Shown here piece after piece: positions 37,155-46,921 of a stretch of 64,000 nt of DNA. This DNA is from CAWJLE01 sp963843645 (GTDB lineage Bacteria > Chloroflexota > Anaerolineae > DAOTYC01). Positions within the stretch are counted from its first letter, which is position 1; each line of letters starts with the position of its first letter. The notes beneath the pieces are model-generated. The model did not search any database, was not told where the DNA came from, and saw only the letters and a program-made list of their open reading frames with translations. The DNA lies in NCBI GenBank assembly GCA_963843645.1, contig CAWJLE010000007.1, forward strand, positions 118,772 through 182,771. The letters are read 5' to 3'. The translations under genes and the position numbers were made by a program.

Positions 37155-39038
37155 ATGATACCCATCAATGCCACAATCCCAGTCCTATTGGTGGAAGACA
37201 ATCCGGGCGATGCGCGCTTGATCGAAATCATGCTGGTCGAGGCCGAGGGCCAGTACACGTCGGGCCGCAGCTTCGAGCTATTCCACGCTGCCGACCTGGC
37301 CTCCGGCCTCCGGCAGCTGGAAGCGCACAAAGTCGACGTCGTGCTGTTGGACCTGTCGCTGCCGGATAGTCACGGCCTGGCGACGTTTACGGCGATGCAC
37401 GCCCGTGCGGCCCACGTTCCCATCGTAGTGTTGGCGGGCCTGGCCGACGAAGTGTTGGCGCTGGGCGCGGTGCACCACGGCGCCCAGGATTACCTGGTCA
37501 AGAGCCAGCTCGACCCGAACATTCTGGCACGGGCGATCCGCTACGCAATCGAGCGAAATCTCATGCTGACGCGGTTGGATCGCAACGCGCGCGAGCTGGA
37601 GGCCAGCGAGGCCCGGTTGCGCGCGATGATCGAGCAGAACGCGGACGGCATGGCCATCGTCGACGGCAAGTACGTCGTCCGTTTCGTGAACGCCGCCGCG
37701 GAAGACCTGTTCGGGCGTTCGCGCTCCGAGCTGGTGGATGCGCCTTTCCCGTTGGCGGTGAACGTGGGCAGCCCGGCTGAGATCGAGTTGTCGAGGCCCG
37801 GGCGCGCGCCGGCCATCGTCGAACTGCGGGCGGCGGAATTGGAATGGGAAGGGGAGCCGGCGTCGCTGGTGTCGCTGCGCGACGTGACCGAGCGCCGGCA
37901 TTTGGAGGAGCGCCTGCGCCAGTCGGAGAAGATGGACGTGATCGGACGGCTGGCCGGCGGCGTCGCCCACGACTTCAACAATTTGTTGACCGCCATCGTC
38001 GGGTACGCCAATTTCGCGCGCAACGAGGTCCCGCCCGATTCACCGGCAGCGCGCGACGTCGAATCGATATTGCAGGCCTCGGAACGCGCGGCCAGACTGG
38101 CCCGCCGGCTGCTGGCTTTCGCGCGTCGCCAGATCATCTTCCCGCGCGAGACGCGGTTGAACGACTTCGTGTTGAGCTTGCAGGACCGGCTGCGCGCAAG
38201 CCTGCCGCCGACAGTGGAGTGGGTGACCGACCTGCAGCCGGATCTCGGCACCACACAGACGGATCCCGCGCAGTTGGAACAGGTTCTGATCGGGCTAGTC
38301 GCTAACGCGCGCGATGCCATGCCTGCCGGCGGCCGGCTGACGCTGCGCACGGCCAACGTCAGCCTCGGCTCGGACGGCGCGGGAGGGGACAGCGAACACC
38401 CCGAAACGACGCCGGGCTCCTACGTGCTCCTCTCGATCAGCGATACCGGCAATGGCATCAGCGAGGAGGTGAGGAGCCATTTGTTCGAGCCCTTCTTCAC
38501 GACGAAAGGCGTGGGCGAAGGGGACGGACTGGGGCTGGCCATGGTGTACGGCATCGTCAAGCAGCATCACGGCGACATTTGGGTGGACAGCGTGCCCGGA
38601 CAAGGCGCCACGTTCAGCATCCTGCTGCCGCGCAGCGACGTCAAAACGGACGGCGCGCCCACATCGGATGCCGGCCCCGCGCCAGACAACCGGGCGAGCG
38701 TCCTGGTGGTCGAAGACGAGCCGACCGTGCGCGACCTGACGGTGCGGCTGCTTCGCGAGCTGGGGTACGTCGTCGAGGCGGTCGGCGACAGCCGCGACGC
38801 GCTGAAAGCCGCCATGCGCCGCCCGTTCGACGTGCTGCTAACGGACGTGGAACTGCCGCACATGAGTGGTCAGGCGCTGGCCCGGAGGTTGCGGGCGGCG
38901 CAGCCGGACGTGAAGGTCGTGTTCTTTTCGGGCCTGCCGGCCGAGCTGGAGGACCTGGGAGCGCCCGTGCTGTGCCTGCCGAAGCCTTTCACCCGCGAGG
39001 CTCTCGCCGCGAAGCTGAAGGAGGCGTTGGGCCAGTAA
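37155..39038 (+). CDS. REC-PAS-HisKA-HATPase-REC hybrid kinase
   Basis: 627 residues. N-terminal receiver (VLLVEDNPGDARLIEI, LLDLSLPDSHG, DYLVKSQLD). PAS (about 155-255). HisKA of the GGVAHDFNNLLTAIVGY type (NtrB/hybrid-like). ATPase: LIGLVANARDAMPAGG, DTGNGIS and GDGLGLAMVYGIVKQHHGD. C-terminal receiver: VLVVEDEPTVRD, LLTDVELPHMSG, CLPKPFT. Start at ATG 37155 behind AAGAGGGA, 26 bp after the Rcp1-like gene. It ends this signalling run; no DNA-binding output domain is present in any of the regulators. Confidence 0.92.
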   Translation: MIPINATIPVLLVEDNPGDARLIEIMLVEAEGQYTSGRSFELFHAADLASGLRQLEAHKVDVVLLDLSLPDSHGLATFTAMHARAAHVPIVVLAGLADEVLALGAVHHGAQDYLVKSQLDPNILARAIRYAIERNLMLTRLDRNARELEASEARLRAMIEQNADGMAIVDGKYVVRFVNAAAEDLFGRSRSELVDAPFPLAVNVGSPAEIELSRPGRAPAIVELRAAELEWEGEPASLVSLRDVTERRHLEERLRQSEKMDVIGRLAGGVAHDFNNLLTAIVGYANFARNEVPPDSPAARDVESILQASERAARLARRLLAFARRQIIFPRETRLNDFVLSLQDRLRASLPPTVEWVTDLQPDLGTTQTDPAQLEQVLIGLVANARDAMPAGGRLTLRTANVSLGSDGAGGDSEHPETTPGSYVLLSISDTGNGISEEVRSHLFEPFFTTKGVGEGDGLGLAMVYGIVKQHHGDIWVDSVPGQGATFSILLPRSDVKTDGAPTSDAGPAPDNRASVLVVEDEPTVRDLTVRLLRELGYVVEAVGDSRDALKAAMRRPFDVLLTDVELPHMSGQALARRLRAAQPDVKVVFFSGLPAELEDLGAPVLCLPKPFTREALAAKLKEALGQ

Positions 39039-39052
39039 CGCGGCGCCCAGCG

Positions 39053-39892
39053 CTACAGCCCCTCGACTGAGCCGCCGGGCTGGCACGTACGGCAGAAGTT
39101 CGTGATGCGCTGATTGGCGCCGATGAGCGAGATGCGGGAGCCGCAGCGCGGGCAGGGCTGGCCCGATTTCATGTGCACTGCCAGGAACTCACGCGGCTTC
39201 AGGTGGATAGCCTCGCCCATCTCGGCTCGCACCCTGTCCGTCGCCTCGCGCAGCGTCGCCACCATGGCTTCGTAGAGGCGGTCGATCTCCTCGCTGGTGA
39301 GCCGTGTGCGCCGGCGATAGGGGTTCAGGCGGGCGGCCCACAGGATCTCATCGGCGTAGGCGTTGCCGATGCCCGCGATGAACTGCCCGCGCACGAGGAT
39401 CCCCTTGATCTGGCCCCGAAACGGCTTGATGCGTGCCCGAAACTCCTCGAGAGTGACGTCGAACGGCTCCGGTCCCATCCCCTCGTAACCCGGCACCCGA
39501 TCCAGGTCGTCCGCCAGGTAGATCTGCCCCATCACACGCTGATCGACGTAACGCAGCTCGACGCCGTCCGACAGCGACAGCGCCAGGTGCGTCTTCGGCA
39601 TGCGCCGCTCTCCAGGCTCCGCCAGCTGCAGGCGGCCCGTGAGCTTCGGGTTGAGGACCAGGTACGGCAGCGAGGCCGTCGACGGTCCCAGCGTGAAGAT
39701 GAGGAATTTGCCACGGCGCGCCACCGCATCGACGGACGCGCCGGTCAGCGTGTCGCCGAAGCCACGCAGCGTCAGATCCCGGACGACGATGGAGCTGCCG
39801 CCGCCGAACAGGCGCACGGACAGGATCGTCTGCCCCACGACGCGACGCTGCAGTACCTCTTTGACGACCTCTAACTCCGGTAATTCAGGCAC
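39053..39892 (-). CDS. mutM: Formamidopyrimidine-DNA glycosylase (Fpg/MutM)
   Basis: 279 residues. Removes oxidised purines (8-oxoguanine, FapyG) and nicks the abasic site. N-terminus MPELPELE supplies the catalytic Pro2 and Glu3; NPKLTGRL carries the conserved lysine; GIGNAYADEILW is the helix-two-turn-helix; the C-terminal zinc finger is CPRCG...FCRTC. Length normal. Convergent with the hybrid kinase (14 bp gap). Confidence 0.95.
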   Translation of the reverse strand: MPELPELEVVKEVLQRRVVGQTILSVRLFGGGSSIVVRDLTLRGFGDTLTGASVDAVARRGKFLIFTLGPSTASLPYLVLNPKLTGRLQLAEPGERRMPKTHLALSLSDGVELRYVDQRVMGQIYLADDLDRVPGYEGMGPEPFDVTLEEFRARIKPFRGQIKGILVRGQFIAGIGNAYADEILWAARLNPYRRRTRLTSEEIDRLYEAMVATLREATDRVRAEMGEAIHLKPREFLAVHMKSGQPCPRCGSRISLIGANQRITNFCRTCQPGGSVEGL

Positions 39893-39938
39893 GACCTGAG
39901 TCTACCACCGATCGGCTCACGGTTCAACATGGGCGTTC

Positions 39939-40102
39939 TGACTCCTGCCCACTTTGCTCTCTCAGCCGCCGCAGACCTCTCTCCCGGCCTCTCCCCTGCA
40001 AAGGGAGAGGAGAACGTCAACCGATTTGCTCCTCTCCTTTTGCAGGGGAGAGGCCGGGAGAGAGGTCTGCGGCGGCTGAGAGAGCAAAGGGGGTAGGAGT
40101 CA
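39939..40102. repeat. Long imperfect palindrome (about 164 bp)
   Basis: Arms of about 70 bp (TGACTCCTGCCC...CTCTCTCAGCCGCCGCAGACC... and its reverse complement) around an unpaired centre near 40016-40034. The inner arm holds a nested CTCTCCC/GGGAGAG palindrome. It lies between the divergent mutM and the secreted-protein gene at 40324, so it is not a terminator. It looks like a non-autonomous palindromic element. The rest of 39893-40323 shows nothing else. Confidence 0.85.
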
Positions 40103-40323
40103 GGGGGCTGTTTTGGCTCCTGGGCCGGTCTGGCTGCGGATGGTCACACCCTCACCGGAGCCCGCGCTGGAATCGAGAGGGAGCAGACGCCACAGACAGG
40201 CCGACCCGGTCGTTACGGTACCATCTGCCTATTGTTCCGACAGGCGAACCGTGATATATTGGATGTGAGAATCTGAGCCAATGTGGTGAACATGGCGAGC
40301 ATAGCGAGCATGGGAACGAACGT

Positions 40324-41338
40324 GTGAAGGTGAGATCGCGTGTCGGCTTGGAGCTGGCCGGGGCTCTGGTCCTGACCCTTCTGGTCTGCGCGACTGCAGT
40401 ACGGGGCGGCGCACCTCCCTCCGTGGGCGGGTGCGCCGCCTTCCCTTCCGACAACGTGTGGAACCTGGCGGTGGACACGCTGCCGTTGGACGCGAATTCG
40501 GCCACGTACGTCAACACCATCGGGGCACGGAGCGTTCTCCATCCCGATTTTGGCACTGTGTGGGAGGGCGCGCCCATCGGCATTCCCTATGCCGTCGTGC
40601 CCGACACGCAGGCGAAAGTCCGCGTCGACTTCCAGTACGCAGGACGAAAGCGACCCCGGACCGTATCCGATCCCCACGAACGCGCCGGTCGAGGCCGGCA
40701 GCGATCACCACGTGCTGATCGTCGACAGCGGCTCGTGCCGGCTGTACGAGCTGTACGCCGCCCAGCGCCAGCCCGACGGTCACTGGGACGCCGGCTCGGG
40801 CGCCATCTTCCCCCTCTCCTCCAATGCGCTGCGGCCCGCGGGCTGGACCTCGGCCGACGCCGCCGGCCTCCCGATCTTGCCGGGCCTGGTACGCTACGAA
40901 GAGGTCGCCGCGGGTGAGATCGCCCACGCCCTGCGCTTTACCGCCCCGCAGACGCGACGCGCCTACGTGTGGCCCGCCCGCCACTACGCGTCCGCGCTGA
41001 CCGACCCCAGGTACCCGCCGATGGGCCAGCGCTTCCGCTTGAAGGCCGGCACGGACATCTCCGGGTTTTCGGCGGACGTGCAGGTCATCCTCCGCGCGTT
41101 GAAGAAGTACGGGATGATCCTGGCCGACAACGGCTCAGCGTGGTACCTTTCAGGCGCGCCCGACTCACGCTGGGACGACGAGGACCTGCACACGCTGCAG
41201 CAGCTGCAAGGCTCGGACTTCGAAGCGGTGGACGAATCCGGGAAGATGGTCGACTCGGACTCCGCACGCACCAGCATCCCCGGCCCCATGGATCACCATG
41301 ATTACGTGCCGTTTCTGCAGAAGGGCATCGGACCGTAA
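40324..41338 (+). CDS. Secreted protein of unknown function
   Basis: About 338 residues. GTG 40324 gives VKVRSRVGLELAGALVLTLLVCATAVRGG, a signal peptide. The mature protein has CAAFPSDNVWN near its start, DHHVLIVDSGSCRLYELYAA, APQTRRAYVWPARHYAS and RFRLKAGTDISGFSADVQVILRALKKYG. Similar proteins occur in other soil and water bacteria, but I do not know a function. One frame change near 40640. It is convergent with the SBBP-repeat gene, 15 bp apart. Confidence 0.75.
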
Positions 41339-41353
41339 CGAGAGTCAGCCGCC

Positions 41354-43616
41354 CTAACGCGGAGTCGACGTGGGGAAGGGCGATTCCTTCAGTTGCAGGT
41401 TGAAAGGCCCCAATCGGACCACGAACGCATCCTTCGGATCGCCGGCGTACGCCGGCTGCACGGCGTTCGGCGACGTCGGGAAGTCTCTGGAGGAGGTGAA
41501 CCCGGCGACGTAAGGCGTTCCGTTGGCATCGAGCGCAATCGCAGACGCCTGATCGTCGTCGCTCCCGCCCAGGTAGGTGGAGTAGCCGTAGGTATAGACG
41601 CCGGTGGCGCTGATGATTTCCGTCACGAATGCGTCCCGGGTGCGGGCACCGCGCACCTGCGACTGGAAGGCGCCGCGCGTGATGGGGAAGTTGCTCGATT
41701 CGGTGAACCCCGCCACATAGGGGTTCCCTTCGCGGTCCACGCTGACGGCCCAACCGGCCTCCCAGGCGCTGCCGCCCAGGTAGGTGGAATAGCCGAGGGC
41801 GCAGCATCCGCCGTTCGCGGTGACGAGTTGGGTGACGAAGGCGTCGTACTCGCCGCCCCCATAGGTGCTCTGCACGGCGTCTTGCGTGGGGAAGTTGGCC
41901 GAAATCAGTGTAGCCTGTCACGTAGGCGTTCCCCGCCCCGTCGACAGCGATCCCCAGCGCCACGTCGTCGTCGTTGCCGCCCAGGTACGTGGACCAGCTG
42001 AGGGTGTAGCCCCCGTGGGCGGAAACGCTGCTCACCTTCGCGAACCGGGTCACGAACGCATCGTGGGGGCCGCCGCCGTAGGCGGGCTGAACCGCGTCGG
42101 AAGTGGCGACGAAATTCGTCGAGGTGGTCTGGCCCGTGGCGAAGATATTCCCGGCGGAGTCCACGGCGATGCCGGTGGCTCCATCGTTGCCGCTGCCGCC
42201 CAGGTACGTGGAATAGCCGTAAGTGTAGACGCCGGTGGCGCTGACGATCTGCGTCACGAAGGCATCACTGGCCCCCCCTCCGAAGACCGGCTGCGCCGCG
42301 CCCCCGGTGGTTGGGAAGTCCGGCGCCGACGTATCCCCTGCCAGGTAGATGTCGCCGCCGCTCACTGCTATGCCGTAGGCGTGGCTGGCGGTGCCCACGT
42401 AGGTCGAGAGGCCCAGCGTATAGGCGCCCGGGGTGGCGCCGCTGCCCTCTCTGACGAGCTGGGTCACGAAGGCGCTCGTCCCGCCCCAGAGCGCGGCCTG
42501 AATCGGCTCGTGCGTGGGGAAGTCCGCCGACGAGGTCCAGCCGGCGACGTAGACGTTCCCGAGGCCATCGACCGCGATTCCCCGGCTCCAGTCGGAGCCG
42601 GTGCCGCCCAGGTAAGTGGAATAGCCGTAGGTGTACACCCCGCTGGCGCTGATGATCTGCGTGACGAAGACGTCCGCGCCTCGGATCGTGGGCTGGTCTG
42701 CACCGAGCGTCGAGGGGAAGTCGAACGAATCGGTGAGGCCCGTTACGTAGGCGTTCCCCGCGGAGTCCACGGCGAGGGCGTAGCTCTGGTCCCAGCCGAT
42801 GCCGCCCAGGTAGGTGACGTAGCCCGACGCCGGGTCGATGACCAGGGGCAGGCTCTGATCGTACGCGCCCAACTGGAAGCCGACGCGATCTCCGCCCAGA
42901 AGCCGGTATCCGCCGGACACCGCCCGGCGTTCGCCGTCCGCGTTCTGGTAGATCAGCGGCGCGTCCTCAACCCAATCGCCGGACGGCAGGCGGAGGATCA
43001 GCGCGCCGTCCGGCCGCAGCTGTGGCGACGGCAGGTCCGCGTACTGCCACGCAATGCGCGCCGGGTCGGCGCCCGGCGCGACGACGAACTCACTCTTCAG
43101 GCGGCCGTTGGACCCACGATAGATGAGGTCGACGCCGGGATAGAGGTCGCGGTAGGCGATGGCGCCGTAAGTCGGGACGCCGACGCGCCAGCGCGACGGA
43201 TCATTCCCGAGGAAGAAACTGGCTGCGCCCGGCAGCGGCCCCAGCCCCTCGACGACGGGGTGCGGGTTCGCCGCTACAAAGTGGATCCTCGCCAGGGCGT
43301 TCCCCGAGGCAAAGACCACCCCATCTTCGGTGAAGAACAGCGCATGGCCGGCGCTGCCAGCGATGAACTGCACGGTCGGATCGGCCTGACCGGCGTTCGC
43401 GGTGAAGCGCATCGGCAACCGTCCCAGCATCGCCGCGGCTGCGCCGGGTGCTGGGTGCGAGGCGGCGAGACTCGTTGCCAGGGGAGCGGACGCCAGCGAA
43501 GCCGGGGGAGGCGCATAGTCCACCGGCGGAGCGGCTGCGACGGGAGCCGCCCACCACAAAGCCACAGCTGATACGGCGAGGACGATCCAGCCCAAGGTGC
43601 GTGCAGTAAGTCTCAT
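41354..43616 (-). CDS. Secreted SBBP-repeat (beta-propeller) protein
   Basis: About 754 residues. Signal peptide MRLTARTLGWIVLAVSAVAL...AAA; then a DUF7948-like N-terminal domain (FTANAGQADPTVQFIAGSAGHALFFTEDGV, YPGVDLIYRG). About eight SBBP repeats of some 55 residues follow (GYSTYLGGSGNDGATGIAVDSAGNIFATGQT and similar), which fold as propeller blades. One frame change near 41905-41915. The repeats keep a near-identical STYLGG core, so unequal recombination between them is possible. Extracellular or surface-attached; ligand unknown. Confidence 0.85.
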
Positions 43617-43750
43617 GGCGATGCCCTCCGATTCACTGAGCCTTCGACTTCAATTCGCACCAGTGTAGCGCATCCAAGGAGGCGGGTCAATGATTTAGAC
43701 CTGCATTGCCTGCGCCTTCGCACACCACCACCTCGCGCCGACCGGCAGCC

Positions 43751-43797
43751 CGCTGGGCCCGCTTGGGCAGCGGCACGCCGCCCAAGCGGGCCCAGCG
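43751..43797 (-). terminator. GC-rich hairpin after the VOC gene
   Basis: Perfect 18-bp arms CGCTGGGCCCGCTTGGGC and complement with an 11-nt loop, 8 bp after the VOC stop on the minus strand. No T-run. Confidence 0.55.
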
Positions 43798-43804
43798 CGA
43801 TCGG

Positions 43805-44200
43805 TTAGTGACGACGGTCGAGCGCGACGATCTGAATCAGATTGCCGCAGGTGTCGTTCACCATAGCGATAGTCGAGCCGGTCACTTTGGTCGGCGGCAT
43901 GGTGAACTCCGCGCCGTGGGCCTTCATGCGGTCGTATTCTTGCTGCACGTCGTCCACGTAGAACATGGCGGCCGGTTGGCCCTGCTCGAACATCGCCTGC
44001 TGGTACGCCTTGGCGGCCGGGTTGTGGTTGGGGGCGAGTTGTAGCTCGACGCCGTCCGGCTCCTCGGGTGAGGCGACAGTCAGCCATCGAAAAGGCCCCT
44101 GCGTCACATCCGCTTTCTTCTGGAAGCCCACGACGTTGGTGTAAAAGCGAAGCGCTTTCTCCTGGTCGTCCACATAGATACTGGTCACTTTTATTTTCAT
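43805..44200 (-). CDS. VOC-family (glyoxalase/bleomycin-resistance-like) protein
   Basis: 131 residues: MKIKVTSIYVDDQEKALRFYTNVVGF opens the first beta-alpha-beta-beta-beta unit. PDGVELQLAPN and the second half (AAMFYVDDVQQEYDRMKAHGAEF...NDTCGNLIQIVALD) complete a single vicinal-oxygen-chelate fold. Metal ligands are partly visible (E in VELQL, Q in NLIQIV). Start at ATG 44200 behind AGGAGA. Substrate cannot be told; many members are uncharacterised dioxygenase-like proteins. Confidence 0.88.
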   Translation of the reverse strand: MKIKVTSIYVDDQEKALRFYTNVVGFQKKADVTQGPFRWLTVASPEEPDGVELQLAPNHNPAAKAYQQAMFEQGQPAAMFYVDDVQQEYDRMKAHGAEFTMPPTKVTGSTIAMVNDTCGNLIQIVALDRRH

Positions 44201-44404
44201 CCTGATTTCTCCTATCACCTCGGTTTAGCCTCGTGCGTCCCTGCTCTGGCGCACGACTCCGAGCATTTGCCTGCTCGGGCCAGCCGGACGCGGCCGACCC
44301 GAACGGTGGCAGCGATCAATTCCGCTACGAAGGATTATAGGCATGCGTCTGGCTGTTTTCAAGCCCTTCACCAGGGCAATCGCCTCTGGGTGGTCGGGTG
44401 TATC

Positions 44405-44429
44405 GTGTATCCCAAGATATGGGATACAC
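44405..44429. promoter_or_regulatory. Palindrome upstream of the beta-helix gene
   Basis: GTGTATCCC...GGGATACAC, 9-bp perfect arms with a 7-nt centre, 17 bp upstream of the -35. Its position suits an operator or activator site; a mobile short repeat is the alternative. Confidence 0.5.
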
Positions 44430-44445
44430 CCGGGTGGTTGCTCAG

Positions 44446-44474
44446 TTGCCGACAGAGCTAAATTAGCATACAAT
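44446..44474 (+). promoter_or_regulatory. Sigma-70 promoter of the beta-helix gene
   Basis: TTGCCG-N17-TACAAT, about 65 bp before the start codon. Confidence 0.7.
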
Positions 44475-44538
44475 AACAAGGGCAAACTCGTCCAAGGAAA
44501 CAGGCAACGTCAACCTAGTATGGGCAGAAGGAGGGGAG

Positions 44539-46845
44539 ATGAAGATTCATCGCAGCTACGTCGTGCTGTGGGTCGCATTGATGTTGTGCGGATCGACGGT
44601 TGTGCCGGCGGCATCGGCGCCATCAGCCGCGCCCCCGATTGTGCGTTACGTGGGAGGGCCCGGAATCGGCGTAGACGCGGGAGGATGCGACGTGGACACG
44701 GCGTCGTGTGCGACGGTTCAGTACGCGGTGGATCAGTCCGATGCGGGGGATGAAATCCACGTGGCCAGCGGGACGTATACCGACACGCACACGCTCACGG
44801 CGGTCCCCGGCTACCCGACGACGGGGGCGATCACGCAGACAGCCGTTATCACCAAGGACCTGACCTTGCTCGGCGGGTACGATCCAGCGGATTGGTCGGC
44901 TGAGCCGGTGAGCGTTTCGGCTCTCACGCCGATGGGCCGAGCCCTGGTGGTTCTCAACGCCAGCCTGCGACTCGAGCGCTTTCAGCTGGTTGGGGGCAGC
45001 GCAGTCGGACAGGGCGGCGTGCCGGGTGAACCGGGCGTGGATGCAGGCGGTGGGCTGTACGTGCTGGGCGGGTCGCTGACCATCAGTGGTACGTCTTTCA
45101 TCTACGGCACAGCCGGGCCGAGCGGCCATGGCGCAGGCGCGTACGTTCGCGACGGCGATGCGACAATCATCCAATCTTTCTTCATCAGCAACGGGCTGGG
45201 CGCCGGCAGTTACGGCGGCGGAGCGGCAAGAGGCGGTGGCCTCTACGTGGACGGCGGGACCATCGACCTGGATCACGTCCAGTGGGTCGCCAACGAGGCT
45301 CAGTCGGAGGGCGGGGGCGTCTACCTGGCGGGCAGTTCGACCCAGATCGAGGACGCGCTGATGATCAGCAACCAGGCCGGACGCTGCGGCGGCCTGTACG
45401 TGAGCGGGGGCGCGACTCAGGTGCTGAGGGCGGCACTAACAGCCAACGTCGCGCGGACCCGCGAAGGCGGCGGTGGGTGCTCCGAGGACGGCACGCTCGA
45501 CCTGCGGGGCAGTGTGCTGAATGGCAACGTGGCTCGAACGCATGGCGGTGGTTTCGTCGCCAGCGGTGGGCAGGCCACGTTTGCGGACAACCAGTTCAGT
45601 GGCAACATTGCCGGCCAGACGCCAACTGCGGGAAACGGAGGCGGGCTGGCGCTTTTTGGTGACGAAACATCAGCTTTCACCCTGACGAACAATCGCTTTT
45701 TGGGCAACATCGCCAATGGCGTGATATTGGGTGGCAGCAACGGCTTGGGCGGTGGCCTCTACGCTCTGACCGCGTCCGGAACACGGCTTATCAGCAACAC
45801 ATTTCAATCCAACGTGTCGTTCGACAACGGTTGTGGAGCGTATTTCGACCAGAGTGATCGAGTCTCGGCCCAACGCAGCGCTTTCCTTAACAATACCAGC
45901 GTCGGCGGGGGCGGTGCGCTGGGCATCTCACTGTCGTCCAACGTTGCGCTCACCAACACGCTGCTGGCCGTCAACAGTGCCTCCGCCAGCAGCCGAGGAG
46001 CTGGGCTGCTGATCATAGACTCGACTGCCAAGCTGTGGCACACTACGCTGTACGGGAACACGAGTTTGGGAGGTAGTGCCGTCAACGTCAGTGGACGGAG
46101 TCCGACGCGGATGGCGATTCCGCCGGCCGCCGTGTCGCTGATCAACACGATCATCGCCAATCAGTCGGCGGGTGTCGTGGCGGACAGCGTCGGCGCGGTC
46201 ACGCTGGACCATACTCTGTTCGACAGCACCTTGGTGCCGACCGTGACGACCGGCTCAGGCCAGATCGTCAGTACGGCCAGCTACTCCGGCACGGCGCTGT
46301 TCGTGTCGCCCGGCAGCGACTTCCGGTTGCAAGGCTACTCTGCCGCCATCGACAAAGGCGTGGACGCCGGTGTGACGGACGACTTGGGTGGACAGCCGCG
46401 CCCGATCGGGCTTGCGCCGGATCTGGGGGCCTACGAGTTCCAGGGCGCCATCGCGCTCAACAAGGTTCCGTATCTGGACCCGATTCGATCGGGCAGCCTC
46501 GTGACCTACACGATCGTGGTGACCAACACCGGCAACCTGGAGATATTGACGGGCATAGTGCAGGACTTCGTGACGCCGCCCCTGACGGCCGGCGGTGGGC
46601 CGGTAGCCTTTGGCTTGCCTCAGATGCTGCCTGGGGCTGTGTGGACGCAGGTGGTGACGATGACGGCTCCATCCGGCTATTCCGGCGTGATCACCAACCC
46701 GGTGTTCGTGCAGCCGGTAATGTCCGACACGACCGGCTTGACAACGGGAGCGATGAAGGTATACACGGCCACCAGCCGGTACCTGACACTGGATGTGATC
46801 CAGTATCTGCCGCTCTTGGAGAAGGACTGGCCGGATACGAACTAG
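44539..46845 (+). CDS. Secreted parallel beta-helix protein with C-terminal DUF11-like domain
   Basis: 768 residues, frame intact. Signal peptide MKIHRSYVVLWVALMLCGSTVVPAASA; a leader CDVDTASCATVQYAVDQSDAGDEIHVASGTYT typical of polymorphic beta-helix surface proteins. A long run of Gly/Asn-rich coils follows (GGGLYVLGGSLTISGTSF, NRFLGNIANG, SNTFQSNV); near residue 610 the choice-of-anchor-type LGGQPRPIGLAPDLGAYEFQG; and finally a DUF11-like Ig domain (VTYTIVVTNTGNLEILTG). Start at ATG 44539 behind AAGGAGGGG. Probably cell-surface or matrix adhesion. No sorting motif or C-terminal helix is seen. Confidence 0.85.
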   Translation: MKIHRSYVVLWVALMLCGSTVVPAASAPSAAPPIVRYVGGPGIGVDAGGCDVDTASCATVQYAVDQSDAGDEIHVASGTYTDTHTLTAVPGYPTTGAITQTAVITKDLTLLGGYDPADWSAEPVSVSALTPMGRALVVLNASLRLERFQLVGGSAVGQGGVPGEPGVDAGGGLYVLGGSLTISGTSFIYGTAGPSGHGAGAYVRDGDATIIQSFFISNGLGAGSYGGGAARGGGLYVDGGTIDLDHVQWVANEAQSEGGGVYLAGSSTQIEDALMISNQAGRCGGLYVSGGATQVLRAALTANVARTREGGGGCSEDGTLDLRGSVLNGNVARTHGGGFVASGGQATFADNQFSGNIAGQTPTAGNGGGLALFGDETSAFTLTNNRFLGNIANGVILGGSNGLGGGLYALTASGTRLISNTFQSNVSFDNGCGAYFDQSDRVSAQRSAFLNNTSVGGGGALGISLSSNVALTNTLLAVNSASASSRGAGLLIIDSTAKLWHTTLYGNTSLGGSAVNVSGRSPTRMAIPPAAVSLINTIIANQSAGVVADSVGAVTLDHTLFDSTLVPTVTTGSGQIVSTASYSGTALFVSPGSDFRLQGYSAAIDKGVDAGVTDDLGGQPRPIGLAPDLGAYEFQGAIALNKVPYLDPIRSGSLVTYTIVVTNTGNLEILTGIVQDFVTPPLTAGGGPVAFGLPQMLPGAVWTQVVTMTAPSGYSGVITNPVFVQPVMSDTTGLTTGAMKVYTATSRYLTLDVIQYLPLLEKDWPDTN

Positions 46846-46877
46846 GCCAAGACGTCGGCCGGCAATTGTGGGAACAG

Positions 46878-46910
46878 AGACTTCCGAAGTCCTCGAGACT
46901 TCGGAAGTCT
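46878..46910. repeat. TCCGAAGT-family palindrome
   Basis: Perfect 14-bp arms AGACTTCCGAAGTC / GACTTCGGAAGTCT with loop ctcga, in the 76-bp gap between two convergent genes. Confidence 0.88.
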
Positions 46911-46921
46911 GCTATGCACGC

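Noticed and set aside
41865..43571. 568-codon plus-strand ORF
   Set aside because: Opposite the SBBP-repeat protein; its internal periodicity is only the mirror of those repeats.
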